In this document: piece by piece, positions 1 through 10,090 of the stretch
How positions within the stretch are numbered: position 1 is the stretch's first letter
How the letters are laid out: each line of letters opens with the position of its first letter
Source: Eucommia ulmoides
Lineage: Eukaryota > Streptophyta > Magnoliopsida > Garryales > Eucommiaceae
Length of the DNA stretch: 64,000 bases
Direction: 5' to 3'
NCBI GenBank assembly: GCA_016647705.1
Contig: CM028329.1
Coordinates: 58,669,231 to 58,733,230, forward strand
The notes under the pieces: model-generated
The model's database searches: none
Told to the model about the DNA's origin: nothing
The model's input: only the letters and a program-made list of their open reading frames with translations
Translations under genes and position numbers: made by a program

Positions 1-540
1 GTAGCAATTTGACAGAGTATTGGCTTAAAAAAATATGTGCTTACCTCGGCCCATCAACTTTCCTTAGTATTTGTAGTGTGGAAAGACTTGTTTGATAAGT
101 TTTTCTTAAGATTTTAGTCAATTCCGGATAATGCCTAAAAGATTTGTGGGATTGAGAAGATTATGCTTGTTGAATCAAGTTCACGATCTCTCATTTCTTA
201 TAGTAGAATTCAGTATTAGTTTTGGAACAGGGGTCATAACTTGAGCTTCAGACGTTGTTTGGGACATCCTCGGCTATCTCAAGGTCGAACCATTTTGTGT
301 AGATTTGAGCTCACGACTCAAGATTGTCGATACTAAAAGTGGTCTCGGCATTCATTTTGTGTCCCGGGTCGAATTTTCAGGTACTCACGAGTTATGCGCG
401 GGCCCATGTGCCAGTTTGTGTCCTGCACTGCCAACTCTACTTTTAATCAAGAATAGAAGTGGTGATGTATAGATTTTTAAACCGGAGGTGTTAAAATAGA
501 ATAAGACAGAAGTAGAGTGGGGCGGGGTTAAAATGCACTT
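1..540. other. No gene recognised
   Basis: This is AT-rich sequence upstream of the F-box promoter. I see no reading frame with a recognisable domain, no repeat and no RNA gene. It may be distal promoter or intergenic DNA. Confidence 0.5.
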
Positions 541-640
541 AATCCAAAATTATTTGGTGTTGTTTTTCCGACAAAGTGTGCTTCAATTTCGGAAATAACA
601 CAAAACGAGAATTTCTATAATAAGATCTAGCATCAGTCCA

Positions 641-1080
641 CGTTCCTCCTCGCTCTTCAATCATAGTCCACCTTCTGACCATGTCACGACAAAATACGTC
701 TATCCACGTGTCACCCTCCCATGCCCCAACGGGTTCAACCACTATTCCCCGTATACACCAGATATTTACAGCACAGAAGACACGTGGCAGAAACCCACTT
801 TCCCTGCCACATATACTCAAGATATTTCCTTGTACGAAAATGATATTTTATTCATAACACGTGGCAAATAATAAAACCCCCACACGGCAATGGCAAATCA
901 CGCCAGAAATTGACCAATCAGGATACAACACGTGTAGGATTCTTATTCCGTTGATTAACTTATCACGGTTGGATGGTTGACGCGTGTCCTCCTGTTTCTT
1001 CTACACGGATATTTTGTGTATATTTATATAGGCGAGTGTGTGCGTGTGTGTGTGTGTGAACAACGGTTGTCTGAAAAGCA
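641..1080 (+). promoter_or_regulatory. ABRE/G-box-rich promoter of the EID1-like F-box gene
   Basis: Four perfect CACGTG cores lie at 705-710, 781-786, 858-863 and 929-934. Three sit in the extended ABRE/G-box form CACGTGG or CACGTGT. A TATA-like TATTTATATA lies at 1021-1030, only about 50 bases before the ATG, so the 5' UTR must be short. A CCAAT motif occurs near 914. ABRE-type boxes are bound by ABF/AREB bZIP factors, and Arabidopsis EDL3 is reported to be ABA-responsive, so this cluster fits an ABA- and stress-regulated F-box gene. Binding itself is inferred. Confidence 0.7.
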
Positions 1081-1956
1081 ATGGAGTCAAACCAGAGGCT
1101 GAAGCTCAGCTCCTCCGGCGACGGTTCCGATTCCGATTCCGGTATTCTCAACGAGCGAATCCTCTTGCTGGTGTTCGAGTCGATGAATTGGGATATTCAG
1201 GTGCTGTGTCGAACAGCGGCGGTGAATCGGAAGCTACGCGCCGTCGCAAAACGTCTTCTCTGGAGGGATCTCTGCGTGTACCGCGCCCCTCGCATGGTGC
1301 CGGCATTAACCGGCGGCGGAGCCAACGGCCGAATCGGCGGTGGGTGGCCGGCGCTGGCGAAACTCCTCTTCTTCTGCTGCGGCTGCGAATCGACCCGGTA
1401 TTTCAAGGTGGGTAAATCTTCTCCAGGTCATTTTTCTCGGGCGTCCCGGTTCTCGAAGACGTCGGGCCGGAGCTTCTTGACGAAGAAGTGCAGGGGGGAT
1501 CTGCTGTACGTGTGCGATCCGTGCGAGCATGCAACAGGGGACAAGGACGATGATTTAGGGATTTACAGAGGGGTATTTGGGGGATTTATGAAATCCAGGA
1601 CGAGGGCTTGTCTGATCGCGCGTCAGGTCGAGTTGGAAGAGAGCGTTCGTTGTCCGTACTGCGGGTCGCGCGTGTGGAGTATGACGGCGGCGCGTCTCGT
1701 TCCCAAGAGCGCAGCTAGGCGATTGGGATCGCACGACGGCGGGATCGAGTACTTCGTCTGCGTCAACGGTCATCTTTACGGCACGTGTTGGCTGGTGCCG
1801 TTGTCGTCCGACGATGGGAACGGCGGCGCCGGCGGGAGCGACGAAATCGGCGGTGGGAGTAGCGACGACGGAGACCCGGAAGATGGATTCGGGGGCCCGA
1901 GTTTGAGTAATGGATATATTAGGGTTAATGGGAATGGGCCCGGGCCCCATGGTTGA
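1081..1956 (+). CDS. EDL3: EID1-like F-box protein (EDL3-type)
   Basis: This intronless 291-residue frame encodes an F-box protein of the small plant EID1/EDL family, the substrate-selecting subunit of an SCF ubiquitin ligase, probably nuclear. The F-box is at about residues 23-65, with the pattern NERILLLVFESMNWD followed by RKLRAVAKRLLWRDLC. The family's cysteine-rich C-terminal region follows: FFCCGCES near 98, LYVCDPCE near 141 and CPYCGSRVW near 191. The tail after about residue 245 is a low-complexity Gly/Ser/Asp stretch, probably disordered. The start is the first ATG after the TATA-like box, and length and single-exon form match the family. Arabidopsis EDL3 acts positively in ABA signalling and affects anthocyanin accumulation and flowering. 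No frame damage is visible. EDL1 or EDL2 is a less likely identity. Confidence 0.88.
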   Translation: MESNQRLKLSSSGDGSDSDSGILNERILLLVFESMNWDIQVLCRTAAVNRKLRAVAKRLLWRDLCVYRAPRMVPALTGGGANGRIGGGWPALAKLLFFCCGCESTRYFKVGKSSPGHFSRASRFSKTSGRSFLTKKCRGDLLYVCDPCEHATGDKDDDLGIYRGVFGGFMKSRTRACLIARQVELEESVRCPYCGSRVWSMTAARLVPKSAARRLGSHDGGIEYFVCVNGHLYGTCWLVPLSSDDGNGGAGGSDEIGGGSSDDGDPEDGFGGPSLSNGYIRVNGNGPGPHG

Positions 1957-2790
1957 GGGTTTTTCTATTTGGGCCGGCCCAATATATTTTTGTGGGCTCA
2001 TCACTTCAATAAGCCCATTAATAATTAGTTGTTTTTGTGAATTTGATGACATTTTATTTTTATTTTTTTGTGAGGACATGTGGATTTCGAAAGTTTTGTA
2101 GAAGAGTGGATGTGAATGATATAATTTCTCTTTTTTTAGTCAATTGAAATGGTTGATTTTATTATGTTTAGTAGATTTCAAAAATTTGGTATCTCGATTT
2201 TATTTTTGTTGGTGATTAAAACTTGCTGACAGATGAAATTTCGATTACAAATTAGATTGTTTCTCCCAGATTTGGTTGTTCGGCTTACGAGCGTTGTACT
2301 AAATGTTTAACTTGTTCGTTGGTCGGTACTTGTCGATCTGTAGAAAAAATTAGGCGGGGTGTTCTCTAACAAAGTTTCTCGAGCATAAAAATAGGTGTTC
2401 AAATTTTAAATTGAGCAAGAAAGACAAGCATGGATGGAACAAATGTAATACCTGAACGGTTATATATAGGTTGGAATTTCGGCCTCATTAAGACTTAATT
2501 CGGCTTTGTTGAACCTTAAGAAAAACGGTGGCCTCTTGGGTTTGGACCCAATTGGCCTAATCGATTTAGCTTAGTGGCAGGAACAAGGCCTAATGGATAC
2601 AACCCATATGGGCCAACAATAGTTGATGAGCTTTCCAGAGGAAGGTTGGGTTCACCAAAGGTGTCCGAGAAAATACAACCATGAAGCAAAGTAGATCAGT
2701 CAATCGGATGTCAAGGGGGAAAGGATGGCGGCCATATGACCACCCCATTTGGCTGTGGGGCTTCTACGGCTATTTGCCAGATTGCATGTG
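1957..2790. other. 3' flank and intergenic DNA
   Basis: T-rich 3' flank of the F-box gene, then unassigned sequence. I see no coding frame with recognisable domains and no clear repeat. Confidence 0.5.
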
Positions 2791-2798
2791 TTTTGAAT

Positions 2799-3070
2799 AA
2801 GGATGCCACAAAAAATCGAATCGATGGGTAAACAGAAGAAACCGAACCTAATGGTTCGATTTTGAAACCGACTAAATAGTTTGGTTTTGGTTTTGATTTT
2901 GAAATAAAAACCGTGAAACCGAATCATGAAACCAAACCACAAAATCGAACCGCAAAACCGATATTTTAGAAATATTTTTATTACATATATATCCTTATTT
3001 TTTATATATTTATATTTTAACCCTAATATATATATGTGTGTTTTATTACACTTTTAGCCCTCCTTTTATC

Positions 3071-3107
<37 letters not shown>

Positions 3108-3743
3108 TGGTATTAGGTTTCACTTTACAAATCACAACCGACTCATATATTTATATATAAGGATGATAGTGATAGGGTTTCACTTCACAAATCATAGTCG
3201 ACTAATTCAGTTTTCACTCTTCCATCAGATCATCGATTTTCTCTCTCTCATCGGCAATTCGGCATTGAAGGCTCGTAACCACTAGTTTAGTTATTGAATC
3301 GCATTTTTCACATCTTTGCTTGTTTGCTTATTTTTTACAAGATTAAAATCGGCGTTACTTTTGCTTTGAAGAATTTGATTTTGATTGTTGTGAAATACTA
3401 TAGTATTTTAAGTATGGTTATTGTTTAGAAATTTTAATTATAGTTACTGGTTAAAATTTTTAATTAAGATTATTTTGGGTTTTTTTTTAGAAGTTATGTT
3501 TGATATTTTAGCTATTTTTTTCGTTTATATATAAAACACAACGATATGCGATTTTGGCTTTATTTTTTGTTTTTATAAAATTGATAAATCTTAAATGGTT
3601 TTACGGTTTAAGGTTTTGGTTATGGTTTTGTGTAAATTTAAATGGTTTTGTTTTAAAACCGAACCGACAGTTTTGGTTTGATATATTTCTAGCGGTTTTG
3701 GTTTTATATGAAATTGAACCAAAACTGAACCAGTGACATCCCT
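2799..3743. mobile_element. Non-autonomous hAT-like element
   Basis: The ends are imperfect inverted repeats: AAGGATGCCAC on the left and GTGACATCCCT on the right. The subterminal regions are packed with short GGTTTTGGTTTTG / CAAAACCGAACC repeats in opposite orientations (2825-2965 and 3600-3730), as in many plant hAT elements. No transposase frame is present. The 8-bp flanks match only partly (both contain TTGAA), so the target duplication is not proven. Interior: a (TA)n tract and an approximate duplication of TTTCACTT.ACAAATCA at about 3118 and 3178. Confidence 0.5.
3074..3102. repeat. (TA)n microsatellite
   Basis: Uninterrupted TA dinucleotide run inside the hAT-like element. Confidence 0.9.
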
Positions 3744-3884
3744 AGTCTTGAAACAGTGTTCATAGGAATTTTCAGAGGCCTTAATCTCCTCCATGATATG
3801 AATATTTAATGTTCAATTATAGATACAAATTTTGCTCTCGCCCTTAGGCCCATTAACGAGACGTGCCCTTTCGAGCTTCCTTTT

Positions 3885-4160
3885 AAGGTCTTGGTTGAAA
3901 ACTGCAAAGCCCTCTTGAGGATTGTTGAAAGATCCATGCAACACGCGTTACGAAAGAGTCGAGAGTAACCAATTTGCAGATTTCTTAGCTAAGAAAGGCC
4001 CCAATGAGAAAGCTTCCTTCGTTTTTTCGAACTCACCTTTTGGGGACATGCATTCAACTATTTTAGCTGATATGATGGGTCTGGCTTTTGTGAGGCATTA
4101 GGTTTGTGTTGATTTGTTTTCTATTTTGTCTATTTTAAACTCTTAATTACCAAAAAAAAA
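3885..4160 (+). pseudogene. LINE 3' end: RNase H tail fragment
   Basis: A frame ending at the TAG at 4099-4101 reads NQFADFLAKKGPN, then SPFGDMH and LADMMGLAFVRH. This is the usual C-terminal end of the RNase H domain in plant non-LTR retrotransposons (N.xADFLAK.G followed by a D..G...R ending). An in-frame TGA lies upstream, so it is dead. An A-rich tract at about 4150-4160, some 50 bases after the stop, fits a 5'-truncated LINE with its poly(A) tail. No reverse transcriptase domain remains. Confidence 0.6.
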
Positions 4161-4284
4161 ACATCATTTTTAATTAATTTATTTATTTATTTTAAATTTG
4201 TTGAATAAAAAGATAAACATGATTGACCAAACACAGCTTTTATTGCACCATTCCTTCTTAATTAGATTTTGTTTTACTTAAGGA

Positions 4285-6866
4285 AGTAATATTCCCCATA
4301 CCCTTTTTAACTTTTCTTTGGGAAAAATAAAATATTCAAATAATTTTTTTGAACAATTTTGGACGGTGGAGACCATGACTTTAAGTTTAAGATGCCACGC
4401 GGCCAACTATTTAGTCAATGGATTAGTTTGATAGGTACATAGGAATTTGAATGGGGTACCTTAAGATTTTTAAAATAAGTAACAATCATTTTTAAAAGGG
4501 AAAATTACCTATTAATCCCAAAAAAAGAAATTATTTACCACCTATACCCATCGATTTTTCTTTGCACCGATTAGTCCCGTCAACACGTTTTTCTTGCACC
4601 AATTAGTCCCATTAATACCTTTCCTTACACCAATTAGTCTCATTTTAAAAAATGGTGAGGATTAAGTTTACCGAAATACCCTCCCATGAGTTTCACATTG
4701 AGAAGGAAGATCGTCAAATTGGTGTACCACCTCTGTCAGCCGCCTGCCGTCGCCGGTCGCCGCCGCCATAAATTACAGCTTTATTTCAAACTTTATCACT
4801 TTTTGTCACTTTTATATGTTTCAAAAAAAAAAAAAAATCTTAATTTTAGGATAAAATCGTTACTAAACGTAATGTAAAATAAGAGAACAATTGATGTTAT
4901 ATTCAATATTTACAGGTGTTCAATGTAATATCATATGTATTTTACTCTGCATACAAAAATAAGAGAATAATGGATGTTACATTCAACATCCACATGAGGG
5001 GTATTTTGGTTAAAAAAAATAACATTAAAAAAAAAAAAAAAAAAACAGTTGATGTTACATTCAACATCCACATGAGGGGTATTTTGGTCAGAAAAAAATA
5101 ACATTAAAAAAAAAACACAGTTGATGTTACATTCAACATCCACAGGTGTTGAATGTTACATTCAACATCCACATGAGAGGTATTTTGGTTAGAAAAAAAT
5201 AACATTAAAAAAAAAAAAAAACAGTTGATGTTACATTCAACATTCACAGGTGTTGAATGTTACATTCAACATCCACATAAGGGGCATTCAACATCCACAT
5301 TAGGGGCATTTTGGTTAGAAAAAAATAACATTAAAAAAAAAACCCACAGTTGATGTTATATTCAACATCCACAGGTGTTGAATGTTACATTCAACATCCA
5401 CATGAGGGGTATTTTGGTCAGAAAAAAATAACATTAAAAAAAAAAAAACACAGTTGATGTTACATTCAACACTCACATTTGTTAAATGTTACATTCAACA
5501 TCCACATGAGGGGCATTTTGGTCAGAAAAAAATAGCATTAAAAAAAAAAACAAAAAAAACAAAACAAACAAACAAACAAACAATTGATGTTACATTCAAC
5601 ACCGAATGTTACATTCAACATCCACATGAAAGATGTTTTGGTCAGAAAAAAATAGCATTAAAAAATAATAATAATAATAATAATTTTGATGTTACATTCA
5701 AGAGGGGTATTTTGGTCATAAAAAGACAAAAGGACTTATTGGTGCAAAAAAAAAGTGATGGGAGTATTTGGTAATTTCTTTTGTATTTTAGGACTAAATG
5801 GTGCATGCCCCTTTTTAAAAATACTAAACGGCTCTTCTTTTGAACTTGAAATTGCCAAAAGAACCACGATTTTGTTTTTCATGAACCAAGTAACCCATTT
5901 AGAATATGTGGACAAATTTATTTTTCTGAACATCAGTTATATCACGAATCTGATTTGATATACACATTATAATTCTTAACAAAATATTTAAAATTTAATT
6001 TTATTACCCATACATACTTAATAAATATTCACATTGATATTTTTTAACTGTTATTAGTTTAATTTCATGATTATGTAAGGTTTTATTTTACAATTTCTGT
6101 ATTTATACCAATAATAGCTCGGTACTAGGATTCCCTTCTTCTTCTCTTCTTTCCTCTCCATCTCTTTTCTTCTTCTCCTCTCCAAAGATCCGGTGGTAGA
6201 TCCAGCGAGAAGAAGAAGAATAGAGAGAGAAGGAGGAGGAGGAGAGAGAGATGCTAAGAGAAGAAGAAGACGTCAGTGGTGGCGGTTGACAAGCGGTGTG
6301 GTGGTGTGAATAATGGTGCGGGTGTGCGAGGGAGAGAGAGAGAGAGTAAACAAAGAAAATAGTAATTACTTTCATTTTATTTTTATATTCAAAAATAGGA
6401 ACAAATAGATACTAAATTATTATTTCTTTCCGACAAGAGATTTTCATGGTATTTAACAAAAGATAAAAAATAAAGATGTTTATGTGTCAAGTCTCTTATT
6501 TTACTCTTAATTTTAAAAAAGTTTCATATGCAATTGCAATTTGTGTTTTAATCATGCGTATTAAAAAAAGACGGGATGTCCAATACACGTGTGCACTCTC
6601 ACTTGCATCTAAAATATTTGTTATATATAACAAATATTACATAAGTACATGTACATGTAATTCGTAAGTAATATTATACAGGTACATATAACTAATATTA
6701 CATAGGTGTGAGCACACGTAAGACTAATATATAAATGAAAATTAATTTAAAGGACTAAATTAAAACTTACGTTTAAAATAAGACTAATAATAGAGTACAC
6801 CGGCTATTTGGGACTAATCATAGATTATCCCAAAAATTGTCGTCCTAATCATGTTAAGTAATTATA
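4285..6866 (+). repeat. Segmental duplication, copy 1
   Basis: Three blocks match the region upstream of the OSCA gene, in the same order and orientation. 4285-4400 matches 15288-15392 (shared GAACAATTTTGGACGGTGG-like block). About 5880-6370 matches 15401-15800 (shared TTTGATT..ATA.ACACATTATAAT and a GA-rich GTGCGAGGGAGAGAGAG block). About 6405-6866 matches 16645-17042 (shared ATTATTATTTCTTTCCGAC, GCAATTGCAATTTGTG, TAATCATGTTAA). Between the first two blocks copy 1 holds about 1.5 kb of extra DNA with the minisatellite. The right end coincides with the start of an LTR fragment. No gene seen here. Confidence 0.75.
4965..5735 (+). repeat. Palindrome-bearing minisatellite
   Basis: A tandem array whose unit, roughly 75-125 bases, carries TTGATGTTACATTCAACATC, then CACATGAGGGGTATTTTGGT, then AGAAAAAAATAACATTA and an A-run. 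At least seven imperfect units can be followed, near 4973, 5049, 5123, 5224, 5349, 5454 and 5582. Some units hold a second ATTCAACATC half, giving the near-palindrome GTTGAATGTTACATTCAAC (for example 5148-5166). A-run length and internal deletions vary among units. Short frames across it are repeat artefacts. Confidence 0.85.
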
Positions 6867-7331
6867 TAGATCAACATCAAGCCCTGCAACAGTTACTTTT
6901 CAAAAAATATGCTACTAAAAGATACTCTTAGACCCCATATAATAATCCCTTTCAATTCCGGAATATTTCACTTAAAAATAACTTTCAAAACTCTCGAATA
7001 AGTCCATAAAATATTTCTCAATTATTAATCACAAAGATAAGAAATATCTAACTAACCAAATTGAGATAATCATTTAATATGTGAACCAAATCAATATAAG
7101 TTTAAAACATATAGACCATATCTTCAACAAGATCAGATCCCCCAAATTTCTCCATTTAAATATTAAAAGCGACTATTTTTTTACCAGAAGACCAAGATCA
7201 TCGAAATCTCAACCGAAACAGTCTGTTGACTGATCCTAGCCTATCGGTTGACTAATTGATACAACGTATAAGCCAAGCCAAATGAAACACCCAATTGGTT
7301 GATCGATCTCTCTTTGGTCGGTCGACCGATT

Positions 7332-8189
7332 TGTAAGACCCCGAATTAACACGTACATCATTCTGGTTGTATTTTAGAGTAATTATGAAAATTAGGGATG
7401 GAATTGGGTAAAATTAAAAATCTAGAAACATTAAATCCCAACTTAGGGAGGCAAATTGATATTTAACTTTTAATTGAAACTTAAAGGGGTGAAATTACAA
7501 ATCTTAGAAACTTTTAAAAAGTTGAAATTGATTAAAATTAAGATTTAAAGTAAGTTGGGGGAGGAAAGAGTAATTAATTAAAAAGTTTATTATACATATA
7601 TATATATATATATTCGATCGGACGAGCAAACCGCCAGTAGGGGATTAGAGAGAGCAGCGACGAGGCACGTTTGGATGAATTGAACCCACTAATTATATGC
7701 AATATATATATATTCATGCATGTGTAATGATAAAAAAAAAATCTCATCAAATCTGAAAAATCAAAGAGAGAAGAAAATAGAAAAAGAAGAGAGAGAGAGG
7801 AGCAAGCAGGTTTGGCACCGGCGAGGTATGGTCGGCGATTGTGTGGGGGCTTTGCTGTTCGTGTGTGGGTGTGGCGGCGGCAGCGTTGAGGGTGTGAATT
7901 TCTGCGGTGGTCGTGAGTGTGTGTATGATCGGAGAGGGCGGTGTGATCGTCCGGAGGTGGTGTGTTCCGGCGTGGGTGTGTCCGTCGATTCAACCATCGT
8001 CGTCATGTGTGTATGTGTATTCTGTTCAGTTTGTCTGGCAGTGTGTGGGGGTGATCGGTGTGTGTGCGTTTTCGGTTATGTTTGTCTGTTTTGGTTCTGC
8101 CGGTGTGTGTGTGTGTGACGTTGTAGGTGGATTTTCCATTCGGTCCAACGATATCGTCGATGTTGTGCGTGTGTGTACTTTGCTTGATG

Positions 8190-8229
<40 letters not shown>

Positions 8230-8928
8230 TGCGTGCTATTTCGGTGGTGGGTGTTCTGTCCATGGTGTTCGTTGGTTGTGTAACGTCGACGGTTGCTTGT
8301 GTGTGGGTGTTACTGTGTGAGCGTGGTCGACCATAAGACATGGGCCGACTGTGTGGCTGTGTGTGTGAGAGTCGATGGGGTGTAGGTGTGATGGTCGGTC
8401 GTTGGTGAGCCTTGTGGGTTTATTATTACGATGATTGGTATTATTTTACTAGATGGGTTGGGATATTACTTATTTTTATTACTTTATTTTCACCGCTTAT
8501 ATTATGAAGAATTTTACTGGTTACGTGCTATTTCTATACTCACGCTTGATCCATTTAGATGTTGTAGAATGAATTATTATTTTAAAAATATTTTTACTAA
8601 GAAGGTAGTACACTTGCAGGTAAAATAGTTAGAAGTCGGTCGGTCCCCTACTAGCGCTAGATAGAGTTATGCAGGTCACGCAAGGGAGTCATTTGAGGAA
8701 AATTTTGGAGACGAGATATCATAAATGAAATCTAAGTGAGGTTCAGGGGATTTGTTTGATTGTATTTATATTCGGGACGGTGTATCCCTATTAGATGGGA
8801 CTATTATATGTGTTGTATAGATTTACAATTTTGTTTATTGACGTATTGAGGTTGGCTAGTCAGTTGGGCGGTGTCATGTCTACGTCACGTCGGCCCCACA
8901 TGACGGGTGTTCGGGGTGGGGTGTGACA
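7332..8928. mobile_element. Solo LTR with perfect CGATT target duplication
   Basis: The element starts TGTAAGACCCCG and ends GGGGTGTGACA, the TG...CA termini of an LTR. It is flanked by the direct repeat CGATT at 7327-7331 and 8929-8933. There is no internal retroelement coding region, so it is a solo LTR left by LTR-LTR recombination. It contains an AT microsatellite near 7596 and a long GT-rich stretch (about 7850-8400). Family unknown; gypsy is more likely from the termini, but this is an inference. Confidence 0.8.
8194..8228. repeat. (GT)n microsatellite
   Basis: Pure TG/GT run inside the solo LTR. Overlapping frames on both strands here encode only simple repeats. Confidence 0.9.
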
Positions 8929-9633
8929 CGATTGGTTCAGAAAGTTTTCCCTGTCATTTTCCAGCATAGTCGGTTGACTGATTGCCTACCAATCGGTTGA
9001 CCAATTGTTTCAGAGAGTTCATTTGGCATTCCACTATGTCCATCGGTTGACCGATCGTTTCTTGGTCGATTAACCGATCGATGCAAGTTCTATACTTTTT
9101 GCTCCGAAACCCCACTGTTTCAATCAGTTAACCAATCATTTTTTGATCAGTTGACCGATTGATGTTGGTTGGTCAATTCCATCACTAATTTTAGCACCAA
9201 AACTCAACGTTTGATTCAGTAAACTGATTGTCTTTCTCGGTTAATTGAATTGACCCTAAACTTCAACTTTAAATATGATTGTCACTTAGGTCAATTTTCA
9301 TTTTTCAATTTCTCATAGGAGCACATATTTAGTCACTAATTAGGATCCTAAAATTTATCATATTAACACACAAAAAATATAACTCATTTAATAGTGTCGT
9401 GTGTGATCCTCATTTGGGTTGCATTAAGAGTATAAGAGTATTGAGTTATTTTTACATAATTTCTTCAGAATCTTCAACACTCTTTCATTTTTTCACTGTT
9501 CATTTTTGCACCCTTGATATTTTCATCATGATACAATCAATAAATGAAACTCTTTTTCTGAAACACTCAACAAATACATTAGTTCCACAAAAAATATCAA
9601 TCTTAAATTGTCCATCAAAATCTCGGAATCAAT

Positions 9634-9849
9634 AGTCTTCATCGTCGTCGGGTTATTCTCCGTGGAGTCCACCCATGGATTATTCTCCATCGTCATCGGG
9701 TTATTCGTCCTCTTGGGTTCTTGAAATGGACCCAAGAGGAGCATCCATCATCTCCATTGACGAAGATGATGATAAAGAAAAAGAAGAAATGGTGAGTGAT
9801 GGGTATTGTTCTTCATTTAGGGAGAAAATTGTGTTTAAGGGACGATAGG
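9634..9849 (+). other. Possible orphan coding exon
   Basis: Directly after the LTR fragment, a frame open from a TAG at 9634 to a TAG near 9847 reads SSSSGYSPWSPPMDYSP, then SSWVLEMDPRGASIISIDE and an acidic DDDKEKEEM run. It is followed by a good donor, ATG|GTGAGT, near 9792. An in-frame ATG lies at about 9673. I do not recognise the protein. It could be the first exon of a gene broken by the LTR, or chance coding in a codon-repeat stretch (TCG/TCA). Confidence 0.2.
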
Positions 9850-10090
9850 TTTGAAGATAAGCGGCCGTCGAAGTTCGGCGATGGTGGTGGTCGATTTGGG
9901 GCTGGAAGTGGAACAGGGATGAGGGAATTGTGAAAGGCCAAAAGATCACTCCTCTAATTACAATATATACCCCTAAAATTTTATTAAGTTTTATGTGACG
10001 ACTCGGTTTCCCAAGGCCATCATTGGGTTTCTCCCAATGAGAGATAGAGCCAAACACAAACCACTCCACCACCACGATTCCGCTGCACTA

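Larger units (their letters stand above)
6867..9638 (-). mobile_element. LTR fragment, same family as the 60.3-62.6 kb solo LTR
   Basis: Read on the - strand from 9638, this begins with sequence closely matching the start of the solo LTR at 60296 (shared AGATTTTGATG.ACAATT and TTTTTTGT.GAA.TAAT blocks). It goes on to repeated GGTTGACCGAT-type motifs (8970-9240 and 7215-7330) also seen in that LTR at 60780-61010, then GAGAAATATTT and TTTTGAAAGTTAT blocks shared with 61210-61250. About 1.2 kb of LTR is present; the far end is missing at 6867. It is interrupted by the solo LTR at 7332-8928. Confidence 0.65.

Noticed and set aside
7574..8341. Several 60-140-codon frames on both strands
   Set aside because: They are translations of GT/AC-rich sequence inside the solo LTR.
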